Positions 1 through 12,458 are shown, counted from the stretch's first letter. The stretch is 64,000 nucleotides of DNA from Agrypnia vestita (GCA_016648135.1 JADDOH010004036.1:124001-188000), one strand, 5' to 3'. Program-made: numbers and translations. The notes: generated by a model not told the origin, from the letters alone.

Positions 1-192
1 GTATACATACGGATGTTCTTGCGGTGGAATTACTGTGGGAAAACGCTGCATTACGTAAAGTGATCACTCAAGCTAGCTAACACAAGTCATAGATAAGCCC
101 TGTGGTCTCCCTACAAAACCTCTATACAAGTTTCCCATACAACTAGCTTCATCTCTGTGAGACTTCTCTACATAAATTATCTTAACATAATT
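1..192 (-). mobile_element. Foldback/MITE family A, partial copy at window edge
   Basis: Right half of a dispersed palindromic repeat that recurs at 4191, 25070, 34530, 49438 and 50711. Shared landmarks on the minus strand are the end TTAAGATAAATT, then AGTCTCACAGAGATGAAGCTA, the phrase GTGATCACTTTACG and a GTTC..CCATCGTAAGAACATCC-like block. No coding capacity. The copy is cut by the window start, so its left arm is unseen. Confidence 0.7.
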
Positions 193-1432
193 CTATTTTT
201 GACCGGCCGAGTGAATAAGAAACTGTCTTCTTATTTTATTCTGAATAAAAGTATTACACGTCGTCAATTCAGGCGACTAATAAATGTATGTCCCTTCGTG
301 ATCGCAAGACGACGCGACCGTGTGCGAATGCCGTATAAATCTATTCGGACCCCTCGCCCCGCATTCACCCTTGCCGCTTTACATATGACGTGGATGGCCG
401 GACAGGATGCGCCCAAGACAAAACCCCATTTCTCAGCTCTTTCCGCGGGGGTGTATGTTGCATACAAATCATCTACTCAGGACCAGGAGGGAGAGAGAAT
501 CTCGAGATACGTCCACGAGAATATTGGTATCAGTGAGAAATATTAGTCTGAACTTATAGTTTTTTTAATTTTTATTTTGATGACGAAAACATTGGCTTCG
601 GAATGAGATAATTAACAAGTTTGTAGATTATACAAATTGTTTTCTTGTTAATTACACAAATATTGTTATCACAAAGTCACATCGCAGTTATTGAATAAAT
701 AACTTTTAGTTTAAAGATAAATTTAGTGCGGACGAAATATAAAAGGTCCTTTAAGTATTCCCTCAGAACTCGGTAGTAGTCACGATACAAACACAAAATT
801 GTTTATCTGACATCGAAACTATAGGAAACACCAAAAGATCTCGACCTACGTAGAATCTGCTACCAATGTTGGATGATCTTGGAACATGGATGAAACGCAA
901 CGGATATGGCGCATCTCTAACAAATTTCATGCAACCAAATCGCAATGTCGCACTCGTCCAACTCGGGCACCGTAACTTTTTCACAACTGTGGGGTCAACG
1001 ACCCGTTTCCCTACGTTCCATCGCTGCTCCACCACCACTGACGATGACACTTCGCAAAATAAAAATACGTCGGCCGATATCAATCACTAGCAACAAGTGT
1101 ATAAAGAACGCTGACATCGAGCTTAACACGCAGAAGCACATCAGCTGTTTTTTATCCTGTAATATATTGTACAAAAGTGGGATCCGAGACACGGTATCCC
1201 ACATTCTGGTGACTCACGACATGATATGAACACAGCAACTTTCTGATACAACTCAGCATACCACACAACCTTCAAATTAAAATAAATTACGAGAAGAATA
1301 TTATCGTCAATCGAATGATGTCAGACAGCAAGGAAATTTCTTCAGTGTCGATATATTTCACGAAACGTACGGTGCTTTCCTAAAATCCATAAGAAAAATC
1401 TTGATAACATACACATTCAGACACTCGCTCGC
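193..1432. other. Non-coding stretch with a GC-elevated island (about 250-540) and a second one (840-1080)
   Basis: No repeat copy or convincing exon seen. Open frames of 129 and 106 aa occur, but they overlap frames on the other strand, carry no recognisable domain, and follow the local rise in GC. The island around 300-460 is rich in CpG (GACGACGCGACCG, CCGCGGGGG) and is unlike its AT-rich surroundings. It could be a regulatory element; nothing in the sequence proves this. Confidence 0.4.
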
Positions 1433-1703
1433 ACACGCAATCACGTACACACAAACACACACACACATACACACACACACATACACACACTCACACACAC
1501 AAACACATACACAAACACTCACACACACACACATACACACATACACACACACTCACACACACAAACACACACACACACACACACATACACACACACTCAC
1601 ACACACAAACACATACACAAACACTCACACACACACACACACATAAAAACACATATACACACACATACATACACACACACACACACATACACCCACACAC
1701 TCG
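1433..1703. repeat. Compound (CA)n microsatellite with internal duplication
   Basis: About 270 bp of CA repeats broken by CATA, CTCA and CAAA variants. A higher-order unit of about 50 bp, recognisable by the order CTCACACACACAAACACATA then CACAAACACTCACAC, occurs near 1488 and again near 1590, so the array grew partly by duplication of a roughly 100-bp block. The Thr/His-rich and Val/Cys-rich frames across it are simple-sequence artefacts. Confidence 0.97.
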
Positions 1704-4190
1704 TACTTCTACTGCTACTCATCTAGTCTTAGGTAACATTGCTTCTATCTTTTAATACTTTTGGAATTATGTAATTTGTTTGGTATGTAAATGATATTCT
1801 GTAAATTTTTTGTTAGGTTTATTATATTATAATTACACTTATACATTATGTACCCATATGTTATGCTGTTGAACTCCAAATAAATAAATATATAAATGTT
1901 TAAATCGCGCTTGGGATGATTTACAAACGTGCATTTTTCGAATATCTGAAATTGATAATAAAAAGAACATAATAGTGAGAAACGATGTGTGTTAATACTC
2001 GTAGTAAAATATAGAACACGCATAAAGAACAGTTTATTTATCATGTTGGATTTAATACTTGGTCACCAATAAATATAAATCGCGTGTGACATCTTCATCG
2101 TAAAATTTCCATTATTGCTGGCTTTGCCTAGGCGCCATATATTGGTTCGCGTGACCATCGCTATATCGCGATTGAACGTCCATTCATTCCTGAGGTCTCT
2201 AGTGGCCATAGACGATCGACTTCCGATGGGTCTTCTATCATCCGGCGGTTTGTTGTGCGGGGGATATTACCGTATCTATAACGCTTCATATGTTTTAATA
2301 TTTCGATATAATGTTTTTGTTTATAATTCTTAATTATTTGGGCCACGATGAGTGTACGAGCAGACTAATTACTTACTTAGGATAAGAAATTTAGTTTTAT
2401 ATATTCAGTTGAATAATTGTTTAAAACTCCATATAGGTATTTTTTTAATTGCAATAATATATTTATTTTTACAAATTTCCTTTTTTTTATAGAAGTTTGA
2501 GTCAATGCTAATTAATAAGTCCATAATAAATCTCTTTATATGCACCTACATATATAAAACGAAATTGTTAATTTTGGCATTTATATTGCTCTGCTAAGCG
2601 ATTAGTATGAAGGTTTATTTGTAAATTCATTTGTGATGTCAAGCTCCTTTTTTAACAATAGTTTAAAGAATATTTATCATAATATTCAAAACAATTTTTA
2701 ATAATTCTTAAGTCCCCCATTAGGATTAAATTTTCTTCAAAATCCTGTTTAAAAAAATGTATCAGTCGGATGGTTTTAACTGTTGAAGAACTTGCGCACA
2801 TTTTCTTCAACATAAGCACATGCATGTCTTACAATTGTTATTTTTTAAAGTGACGTTGACTTGCTAGTTATCGGGCAATCAGCTATTGGGGAGTTGCCTT
2901 TCGGGTAATCAACAATCGAGGAAGCTGACCAGCACCTCCAAAGAACGTGCATGAGAAGATGTATGAAATTAAACGAGGCAAATTGGCATGCCAGGACAGG
3001 AGAGTCCAACATTTTATCCTCTTTGCCTACTTTTGAGGGGTGAAGCGCGATGATTTAAACTAAAATTTGTTAATATTTGTAGCAAAAAATATTTTTTGAA
3101 TGTCTAACCACAAAATTTTTGCTGCAAATATTAAAAATAAAATATGAAACCTCGGTTAAAACACAATTTTATACATACGCTTTCCTATTTTGCACATTAT
3201 TCACTCAATTGTAAGCAAAATTTCAATTTGTATGCCTGAGCGATTTCATTTCTACCGCATCCAGTTTAATTTTAGTAGTTAGTCAGTTTCGAGGATAACT
3301 TCAATACGTAAGTATAAGTACCAGGACTCTACTGCGTACCGTTAGTGTTGTTTGTGAATACAATTTCCTTTAAGCAATAACTGTGTTACAGACAATATTT
3401 GCTCTATTCCCCACTATAATCTTCGGCTGGGCATATTTTACAAAATTACATAGGTATATAAATATTTTATACTAATGAAAGTTTTCATTAAGTGGGCTGG
3501 GAATAAAAATGCTAAACATTAATATTTATATTTTTATTTAATAAAAAAATAATTATATTTATATAAAAATAATCTAATACGAATATTTCATAAAATGTTG
3601 CTCCATTTATTTTATAAAAATGTTATTGCTAATAGTATGGGGAATTTATTTGAAAATGCAAAAGGTTGAAAATGTGTGACAGTTGAAAAGCGTGTCGGTG
3701 TCCTTTTCGGTAAGAACCGACATTTTTCTTTGTGTGGCCTACAAATCCAAAGAAGAATCAGTTCAACTTAGCCTTCCGGAAGAGACAGACTAACTGTTCC
3801 GTATTCGACGAAGCCAGGAGAATTGCGGATTGAATCGGCACTCGACGTTTCAGGAAAACGCAAGTACAATTTGTCCACTGTGTCATAGTTGGCTTTGGTC
3901 CAGTGTATTGCGGGTATCAGAATATTATCAATCATTATCGGTGGAGATTGGGAACGAAACTATTTCTTGAGTATCTATATATCTGAGAGTATTTTTTTTT
4001 GTGTTGCATTTTAATTAAGCCTTATGTAACGTTAGTGCCGAAAATGAATTTTAACATGTGCTATTCTAATATTTTTACTTAATACACAACGAACTTTTTC
4101 CTCCAAAACCACAAATAATACTGAAGATTAAATCAACGAGAGAAAACATAGTAAATTCAAAAATATTTTACGTAAATATAATATGTATTC
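1704..4190. other. AT-rich non-coding stretch
   Basis: No gene recognised. A GC-richer patch at 2120-2290 has open frames on both strands (72 and 61 aa) without any domain I know. The rest is A/T-rich with short homopolymers. Confidence 0.5.
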
Positions 4191-4786
4191 ATTAATTAAG
4201 GATAAATTATAGAAGCCCCACAGAGACGAAGCTATTAAATATGGGAAAAGTAGGATGGAATTCTCTTGTACGAGGGTTCAGGGCTTACAACCAGTATGAG
4301 CTGGCTTATTTGATCACTCTATACAATGCAACGTTCACCACTTCCATCGTAAGAACATCCATTTTGATTTTATTGAATTTCAGGCGTACCCTAGTAGATA
4401 TGTAATAATTCGACAGAATATCATATAAACGTTAAAAAGGAATATTGCTAAAAAACTCTACTTTGAAAAATAAAATATGTATGTTGTAATAAAATAAAGC
4501 ATAAAACAGTTGCAAAATCTATTTATACTAATTTGTTAATGAGAAAAAATAACAACAGATGTCTCTAGCAGAAACCAGTGCAATACATGGAACTTTCTTG
4601 ATTAGAAACATATATAAAACTTTCAAAAATTTTATAATGTGTGGGTGTTCTTACGATGGAATTGGTGAACGTTGTATTGTGTAGAATGATCACTTAAGCC
4701 AGCTCACAGATTTCCATCTACTTTTCTCATATATAAGTAGCTTCTCCTCTATGGAACTTTTATAATTTATCCTTTATTAATTAATT
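4191..4786. mobile_element. Foldback/MITE family A, longest copy
   Basis: The two ends are long inverted repeats. The left end begins ATTAATTAAGGATAAATTAT and continues through a CAGAGACGAAGCTA block; the right end is the reverse complement, with GTAGCTTCTCCTCTATGG then TATAATTTATCC and TTAATTAAT. Each arm is about 150-175 bp and carries the internal phrase CTTATTTGATCACTCTA..AATGCAACGTTCACCA. A 270-bp AT-rich spacer separates the arms. No open frame of note, so it is non-autonomous. No clean target duplication was identified, which leaves the superfamily open. Confidence 0.75.
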
Positions 4787-7700
4787 ATCCCTCTGAGGAC
4801 CAAACCCAGTAACTGCGTTTTTGAAATATCAATATTAAAATATTCATATTAATTCTTTTTTAAAATATTATGTATTCATTTAAATGTATGTACTCCTAAT
4901 AAAATTATGTAAAATAAAATTGGGTGAACTTATAATTCTTTAGCATAAAATAACAACATGCTATGTTGTATACATTACGTTAGAATAAAAACGAGAATTG
5001 CCATCAATGAAAGTTCTCAATTTGGATTAAAATCTACGTCGGTAATAAAGTTATAAACAGATTTATATTAAATAACTTCATGGAGAAAATAAAAATCAAT
5101 AACAGTTCCCGGAGCACATGCAATTCTCATAACACCATTGTCAAACTTGATGGTTAAATATTACTTGGAAAACCGCCGTTTTAGCTTTTGATTAGTTAGT
5201 CGTGGCTTCATCGTGTGAAAATATTCCCAACTTAAAAAAAATTATTTACTTAGATAATTTTCTTTAGAATACGAATTCCATTTTCTGATTAAAATACGTT
5301 ATATAAATAAATATATAGTTCTATTTAAAAAACATAGAAAGTATCGACAATATGGTATTTAGGATGTTAAAACTTGTAGATATATAAATTATAAGTATTG
5401 GAAAATAGTAATGAGATATATAGATATAGAGATAGAATTATTATGAGAAATATTATTATGAGATACAATTTTATCCAATTAAATTTTTAAGAAACATAAT
5501 AAATGATAATTACGTATAACAAATCAGCAACCTAGAGGAAAATATTGCCTATGCCTGCGAAATTGAAATAAATTATGTTCATGGTACTTTGACCGATATT
5601 CGGTTAGAAGATAATACGAGCCTGTTGGGGCCAATTTGTTACGGCAGGCGACATGAGCCAAAGTTACTGGCTGGCTCACCAAAGTAAATGCACAAATTTC
5701 AAGATTATCCACACAATGCATCAGATATTATACATTAATTTACGCAAAAAACATGGCACCAAGACATGCAATGGTCATTTGAACTTTGAAGCCCACACGA
5801 CGCCATTAAATTATGCAAGTCAAATTATTTTTTCTAAAATTTAATAATTTTTCTAAAATCTTGCTTGTATTGTGGAATTTGGACCCGCCCCTTTGGTCCC
5901 ACCAAACTACAAAATGAACAGATAAAACGTAGCGTAGCTTTTCAGATTCATTTTATTTTCTTCTCGACATTTTATTACGTTAGCAGCTATTCCGCGTGCA
6001 CTCAGCGAAATCGAGTTCTTAAATAGAGATCTAATTTTTGTATTTACTTGGATAAATTTATCACATGCAGTTCATAACCCGACTTTTGGGTGACGACTGG
6101 TGAATTTTGGGCGTTAGCAATTGCTTAGAAAATGTGAAATTTAAAGATAAAAATATGGAAAAATCTACTTCTGAACAAATATGATTACGTAACGTTTTTA
6201 TTTTGATACGTGAATCAATTTAAGCAAAAAAAAAACCGACTACGGTGGATCAGAAACACAAAGTTTTCAACAACACCGAGCTTGTTAAAAATATGAAAAA
6301 ATATTGAATCCATGTCGCCGTTGAACAAAAAAATTGTGGCTCGACAAAATACACTACCGTACGTTTGGAAATATTTTTATTTTGTTTTGTAAATTGCATG
6401 ATTTTGAATGCATTTTTTTCAATGCTGCTTTACAATCCAGTTTTATTGGCAGATTCACGTGATTTTTTTCCTATCTGGTTTATTTATAAATTGAGGAACT
6501 GGCGGAAATCTGATGGTACCGTGTCGGGTGCGAAAGGTAGATCGCTCATTAATTAGAAGCCGGTGGAATGTAATGCGTTCGTTCTATTATAATCACTGCC
6601 GTGTGAATCTGTGTCGCAACGTTCTGAAGAGAGATTACGTAATTTGTGAGTATTCGTTTTCAGCACTGCTAATTGCGAAACTCGGTCACGATCAGTCAAA
6701 CGTTAATTTTCTGAAACTTCTGCGTGTCATCATGCGTGCGAATAGGTTCTCTTCTCTGTCGCGCCACGCGCACTGAGGAGAACGAATTCGCGTTCGAAGA
6801 GATACAGATAAGCCACATTTCCACTCTAATCCAGGTCTACTCTAATGTCTATCCTGTGGGGTTGCGCCACGAAACATTTTTATTACAGCCCACCAATGGT
6901 ATCTTGTTCCATATTAATTCTTGGTTTTTATTTTATAATTTAACATTTTGAAGGCTGACGAATACAGAGAAAAAATGTGATAGTAAGAAAATATTCGTCA
7001 AATCTTTTATAATATTTAATAATATATCTATTGTAATATCCAATATCGATCAAGTACACTTTATATGTAATTATGAAATAAGCAAATGAAAAATTATTAC
7101 AGCATAAGGCATAAATAAAAAAATTAAGCCGTAAACATACGAAAATGCAAGCGTACAGGAACATAGAATTAAAGCATAAAATAAACACAGAAATAAAAAA
7201 ATTTATACGTAGATTTCTGACTTGATGAGTCGAAAATTTTTAAGCAAACATGATTTTAATATCAATAGTTATGAAGATATCCAATATCAAAGTTGAATTT
7301 TTTTATAATAGTTCTTACTTATTTTTTGCAAAAAGGGGTCATTACACTAACTCATATCGATCGTAAAAATTTATTCGCTTTAATTTAATAGAAGTCGAAT
7401 AAAATGATAAAATGCTTACAATAATTAAAAAAAAAAATTGTACAAGGTTTTTCTTATAATATTGATATAAATCGCAGTAATTTTTTACAATAAAGCAGTA
7501 ATGCAAAAGTCAACGTAACTTTTTGCAACAAATAAGTAAGAAATATTTTTAAAAAATACAAATTTTGATGTTGCATATCTCCATAACTAACATTTTAGAC
7601 ACATTATCAAGGCTGAAATCTACCTGTAAAGTTTTTTTTACTAGCTATGAGACCCTGTATATAGTGTAAAAAATGTAAAAGTAATATAAAACTCTTGAAA

Positions 7701-9138
7701 TATCTAGGAAAATAAAAGTAATTGTAACAAATACACATAGAGAACCAACATATAAAAAGGGGAAGGTACGATTTTTCGCAGGAAACCCTTTTACACGGCA
7801 CGGGTCTAAATTGTGCAATCCGAGATGATGAATATGTTTTCATAATTATCAAATCAAACAAACCTTAACAAACCTTTCAAATATAATGAAAAAGTTGAAA
7901 TTTTATTTTGATTTACGTATATGCATATATTACGACCCTTTTACCAAAGTGCACACTTGTTGTTCTTTTCATTTTATTTGTCTGCATGTAGCCTTAAAGC
8001 GGTGAAAGAAATTTGATGATTGAAGCGGCAAGGATACATGTCGTTGGAGGTGTTTGGCGGTTTGGTTGCCAGGGGGGATATAAACTGACAAATCATGGGT
8101 GAAATTTGTGGTTATATTATGTGCTTCTTGGGAACACTCAATATAACTTTGGAAGTTAAAGGAAGAAACAATGCGAAACAATGGAACTAGAAATATTAAT
8201 TTACCAAGTCATTTAAAATGGCACGTTCCGTCTTCTTCTTGCCCGACTTCTCGCGCAAGTTTACTTGTTGATGGATAATTAATTATTGATGACTTTTTAA
8301 ACACTTCAAATTGAAGTACAGCGTGTTCAGGAAAGTTCTCGTTTGGTTATTTTAATTAAGGAATTTATTCTTGAAAGTCAGGCAGTTAGTTGTTTCCGGT
8401 TTTGGAAAAAAACATTGTTCAAATATTAAAACGATATAACATGAAATCTTTAAATTAATATCGTCTCTTACTCTTCGAAATATTAATAAAATAGTGTTCA
8501 AGCATTCTAAACTTATCGTAAAATAAAATTAAAATTAATATCGCTTCAAAAAAATGCATATATATACCTAAATGTAGAAAATGCAAAGTATAACCGTAAG
8601 AATTTTTAAATAAAATTACAAGTGATATGAAGAACTGCGTTTGTATGTTTTATGATTGACGGAAATAATAACTTTTTTGACACTTTCGATTTTCCAAGAA
8701 TGAGTATTACTGCGTGCTCCAGAAAAGAAGCCTCTAATATATGATATACTTATAAAATATTATTTACCTACTCAATTTATACAAAACCCACTGACTAATA
8801 TATATTAAATTTTTTGTACATCTTATGTTCATTTTTTTATTAATTTATCTTTATTTAGTTAATAATAAAATTCATCATCAACCATGCATACAATCAATTT
8901 TATATACGTAATAATTATATTCTTTGTGACGTGACGTCTAAATTCCTTCATGAACATGATAATATTTTTCTATTTTTTCTGGTAGACCATTTTATTCGTT
9001 TCGTCATTTGTAGTACAAATAATTTGAGGATTTGTTTTCTTTCTAATTGAAATCTTCCGCAACAAATTCATAAACATCGATGTTTTTCATTATTTTATTT
9101 TTGAAGTGTATGAGTATTCTATCATCTACGATTTTATA
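4787..9138. other. AT-rich non-coding stretch with GC-elevated islands at 5520-5780 and 6490-6860
   Basis: No gene recognised. The two islands are mixed-composition and non-repetitive; the second includes CpG-containing segments (CGCGCCACGCGCACTG near 6760). Frames of 63-87 aa inside them carry no domain. An A-rich run leading into ACCGACTACGG at about 6224 looks like the tail or junction of an old insertion, but I cannot assign it. Confidence 0.4.
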
Positions 9139-10427
9139 TATTAGGTCCTTACATATGAAATTGGCGTTTAGTATGGGAGGAACATAAAGTCGATTTTTTT
9201 TATTATAATATATTTATTTAATCAAAGTATGTACCATTACTATCTATGCACTTTTGCCATCTCATAGGTAATTCATCGATCTCTTTACTAAAAAAACCAT
9301 TCGGACGGGAATCAATAAAATCTTTGAAGGCGGTTTGGACTGCCCCATCGGAGTTGAATTTTTTCCTTTGCAAGAAGTTATCCAAATTTCGAAAAAAATG
9401 GTAATCTGTTGGGGCAAGGTCCGGAGAGTACGGTGGATGTCTTAGACATTCCAATTGAAGCTCCTCTAATTTGGTAGCCATCTGTTGTGCAGTGTGTGGT
9501 CTAGCGTTATCATGAAGCAGCAGTGGCCTAGAGCGATTAACCAGCCTCGGTTGTTCAGCAGCTAGCTTTTCCATCATGGTTTGCAGTTGCTGACAATAGA
9601 CATCTGCCGTAATCGTCTGGCCAGATTTAAGAAAGCTGTAGTGAACAACACCAGCACTAGTCCACCAAACGCTCACAAGTAACTTTTTTGGAGTCAATTT
9701 TCGCTTGGGGCATGGTTCGGCTGGTTTGGCAGGGTTCAGCCATTGCGATGAGCACTTCCGATTATCGTATAGGATCCACTTTTCATCACAGGTAATGATT
9801 CGATTTAAAATCCCTTCATTATTGTGCCGGTTGAGTAATGCAACGCAGCAGTCAACGCGCGTTTGTTGATTTGCTTCACTCAATTCGTGAGGGACCCACC
9901 TTTCAAGCTTTTTCACCTTACCAATTTGCTTCAAGTGGATTAAAACAGTTTTATCACTAACACCGCAGCCTGCAGCTAACTCGGATGTGGTTTGCGATGG
10001 ATCCGCTTCCACAATAGCCTTCAATTCTTCATTATCAACTTTGGTCTCCGGCCGTCCACGGGGCTTGTTCTGCAGGTCGAAATTTCTAGAACGAAAACGT
10101 TGGAACCAAAAACGCACTGTGTTTTATTTTGCGGCACCGTCGCCATACACATCATTAATCCTTCGAGTCGTTTCTGCAGCACTGGTGCCACGGTGGAACT
10201 CGTACTCGTAAATAACGCGATATTTCAAGTTTTTCATTTTGTAAACTGAGTGACGCAAAGAAAAAAACAATTGAGGAAAAAACAAATGAATTATAATTTT
10301 CAAAACACAAATACATGAGTAAATAGATGTATAAATTTGGATTTGGAATTCCTAACCAAAGAGAAGATATTTGAGATCAAATTTGCCAGTACGGCAAAAC
10401 CCCAATTTCATATGTAAGGACCTAATA
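9139..10427 (-). mobile_element. Full-length mariner element with TIRs and TA target-site duplication
   Basis: The element spans 9141-10425 (1,285 bp) and is flanked by TA at 9139-9140 and TA at 10426-10427, as expected for Tc1/mariner insertion. The terminal inverted repeats start TTAGGTCCTTACATATGAAA and match over 29 bp with a single mismatch (TTGGCG at the left, TTGGGG at the right). One transposase reading frame fills the centre on the minus strand. Matched ends and a nearly open frame point to a recent insertion. The conserved spacing and residues resemble the branch that includes vertebrate Hsmar1 (cecropia subfamily); that placement is inference from residue similarity. Confidence 0.97.
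9218..10237 (-). pseudogene. Mariner transposase (DD34D), one in-frame stop codon
   Basis: The transposase would cut and paste the surrounding element by binding its inverted repeats. The frame runs from an ATG at 10237 to a TAA at 9218-9220: 339 codons, close to the usual mariner length of about 345 aa. Codon 38 (10126-10124) is TAA, so the product stops inside the DNA-binding domain. Downstream, the frame is open for 301 codons. In order: an N-terminal helix-turn-helix region (about residues 1-50, with RFWFQRF at 42-48), an AT-hook-like RGRP at 60-63, a second helix-turn-helix, the family signature WVPHEL at 114-119, and a DDE catalytic core with D151 in TCDEKW, D243 in HDNARPH and D278 in PYSPDLAPTD. 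The last two aspartates are 34 residues apart, as in mariner. All three are intact, so the stop is the only obvious lesion. A sibling copy without the stop could supply enzyme to this copy's intact ends. Confidence 0.95.
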
Positions 10428-11198
10428 TAAATATCATATGTATAAATACCTGCTTTAAGCTACTTTTTGTGACATACATAATCTCCTCTATACTCGAGTC
10501 TCTGAGCAAAAAAAAAAAAAAAATTGTCGTACCACCTTAAGCATAAATATAAAAAATACACATAAACAGCGTGAGGTGTTCACATTGAGTTATCAATACT
10601 CCCGACGTCTGGTTAAATGTCCCTAATTCCCTGAGAGCCTCGCGGGACCCGTGCCGCTTCGCCACTCCGGGAAACCTGATTACGCCCTTGCGGAGGGCCC
10701 GCGAGAGGCTGCAGCGGGGGGGGGGGGGCGGACGGGAAAAAGTCCCCTCGCCCACCTTTATTCGGCGTCAAATCACGTCACGAATGAATACAAAGATGTG
10801 CGCGCTAGTAAAAGACCACTCGGATCGATGCCGTGACGTATTCGAGAGGGTTTTGACACGATCTTTAGAACCGGTTTCCCCCGAGTTTATGCGAATCGGA
10901 AGAGTTGAACGATTATTCAGATGTTTTTTTTATTCGTTTCCGAGCAAAAGTGTGTCGCGCGCCCTCGGAGGGGCGGGTCTCTTTATGAAGCTTATTTTTA
11001 AAATAAGCTCCCGGTTATACATTTTTTTTCATTTTTTTAGTACGCTTTGGAAGAATACTTATGTTTGGTAGGTGTTCCAGTCAACAGGGTAAAGATTTTA
11101 AAAATGATTTTTTTTCACACTAAGCAAACAAATAAAGGTGAGGCATAAAATATTTAAAATAAAATAACACTTTGTTTGCCACCACTTTACTGAGTAAT
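10428..11198. promoter_or_regulatory. CpG-rich island (about 10,590-11,000), possible regulatory DNA
   Basis: A GC-rich block lies in AT-rich surroundings. It holds many CpGs (CGAGAGG, GTGTCGCGCGCCCTCGG), a run of 13 G at 10716-10728, and a GGGGCGGG GC-box-like site near 10971. Open frames of 61-127 aa on the plus strand and 72 aa on the minus strand overlap each other and carry no domain. An A16 run lies at about 10509. Island structure is visible; regulatory function is only inferred. Confidence 0.4.
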
Positions 11199-11242
11199 AA
11201 CCAAATAGGTTTTCGGCTCAGACTGAGCCTTCGTCAAGGTTG
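11199..11242 (-). ncRNA. Hammerhead-like ribozyme motif (Penelope-type)
   Basis: Read on the minus strand: AACC, then core TTGACGA, stem II GGCTCA-GTC-TGAGCC (6 perfect pairs), GAAA, a short AA/TT helix III with a four-base loop, then GGTT, which pairs with the opening AACC as helix I. The order of parts is that of a type-I hammerhead. The first core base is U instead of C, which should weaken or abolish cleavage. Tiny helix-III hammerheads of this form are known from Penelope-like retroelements. No reverse-transcriptase sequence adjoins it. Confidence 0.6.
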
Positions 11243-12131
11243 AATATATACTAATTAAAACAGAATTACAAACAATCAAGAAAGCATTGAGGGGAGAAAG
11301 AGACCGACCGTCAATTTTGGTGGGGGTGTGGGGGTGGTAGTAATTTGGTGCCTGTATTTGTTAGTACGTGTGTGTGTGAGGGTTAATGTATCACTTAACC
11401 CCTAACCGAGTTAATAAACTGTTCTGTGGGAAAATTATTAATTGAAAATGTGTTCATTTTTGTAAGAATTGACTGGAAGGCTTGGCTTATGCGATTGCTC
11501 ACTCCAATCACTCATCTCAATATAGTTCCGGTATACATCACAAAACAATGACAGTAGCATTACTTTTGTTGATGTGAACTAGAAAAAGTTAATTTTATTC
11601 AGAAAAAAATTCACTCCTTCAGTAGGGTTCCTCAATGTTTACCATTCTCTGCAGCTCGCAATTCGGATAACTGTTTCAACAATTAAGCCAGTAACATCTT
11701 TGATCTGGTCAGTCCATTGATTTGGATATCAGCTTCTTACGGTTAAGATATATAGCAGCTTTTATTGGCTGTCGTCTTCTCCAAAAAAATATGCAAGATG
11801 CGAATACAAGGGTTTTGGATTTGAAAACATGGACAATTTTAAACACACGTTTTTTGTAAAATGAATGTATGTACAATGCGAACAAACATAATTGACTACC
11901 CAAGTAGTCCAGTGCGCATGGCACTGGTGACCTCACATAAAATCTTCTGATTTTGTCAAGCCTGAGTATTTTTTTTTATGTGTTGTATATAAAAATGGAC
12001 CTAATAATATACGAATTACAATATTATCATTACGTACAATAAAATACCTATCAAACGGAAGATACAGAATAGTAAAATAATGAATGCAAAATGTTATTTA
12101 TGTTAATATACACCCACTTATTGTGATTTTC
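11243..12131. other. Non-coding stretch
   Basis: No gene recognised. A G-rich patch (GGTGGGGGTGTGGGGGTGG near 11318) and a GTGTGTGTGTG run lie at 11310-11380. A 75-aa minus frame at 11709-11936 has no recognisable domain. Confidence 0.4.
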
Positions 12132-12178
12132 AGTCTACGTTTCGAGACATATCCATCTCTTTATCAGGATAACCACTA
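12132..12178 (-). ncRNA. Hammerhead-like motif, left member of an outward-facing pair
   Basis: Minus strand: GGTTATC, core CTGATAA (a canonical core would be CUGANGA, so the sixth base is changed), stem II region AGAGATGGATATGTCTC, then GAAACGTAGAC. Its partner at 12,413 lies in the opposite direction, and the flanks outside both copies are also related. The pair therefore looks like two inverted terminal pieces of one retroelement with its body deleted. Confidence 0.55.
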
Positions 12179-12412
12179 CACTTGTATGTAAATACACTAC
12201 ACACCACAATCATAATATTATTCACATACTAAAACCGTGCCAAAATATTCTTCATATGCGTGTTCATCTAACCGGCTAGCGAAGGCTAACATGTACTGCA
12301 CATCTAACATGCTAATGTGTTAGCACAAATGTGTGGAATATTTTGAAACGGTACTATTATTTGAATAATACTATGATTATGGTCTGTAGTAATATTAACA
12401 TGCTAGTATAGT

Positions 12413-12458
12413 GGTTGTCCTGAAGAAGAGACGGATATGTCTCGAAACCGGTAGACCA
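12413..12458 (+). ncRNA. Hammerhead-like motif with canonical CUGAAGA core
   Basis: Core CTGAAGA at 12420-12426 fits CUGANGA exactly. Stem II is GAGAC-GGATAT-GTCTC (five perfect pairs, 12428-12443), with one extra A before it. GAAA follows at 12444-12447. ACCGGT forms either a two-pair helix III with a two-base loop or a self-complementary helix for a dimer. A at 12453 is the predicted cleavage base. The first three bases of the following GACC pair with the GTC before the core as a short helix I. Activity is plausible but unproven; helix I is weak. Confidence 0.6.

Noticed and set aside
157..546. 129-aa plus frame at the left end
   Set aside because: No domain, overlaps an open minus frame, and begins in a foldback repeat; explained by a GC-richer island with few stops.
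1358..1700. Cys/Val-rich and Thr/His-rich open frames of 64-81 aa
   Set aside because: They are direct translations of the CA/GT microsatellite in different frames.
9987..10249. Plus-strand frames of 74-85 aa
   Set aside because: Antisense shadows of the mariner transposase N-terminal coding region.
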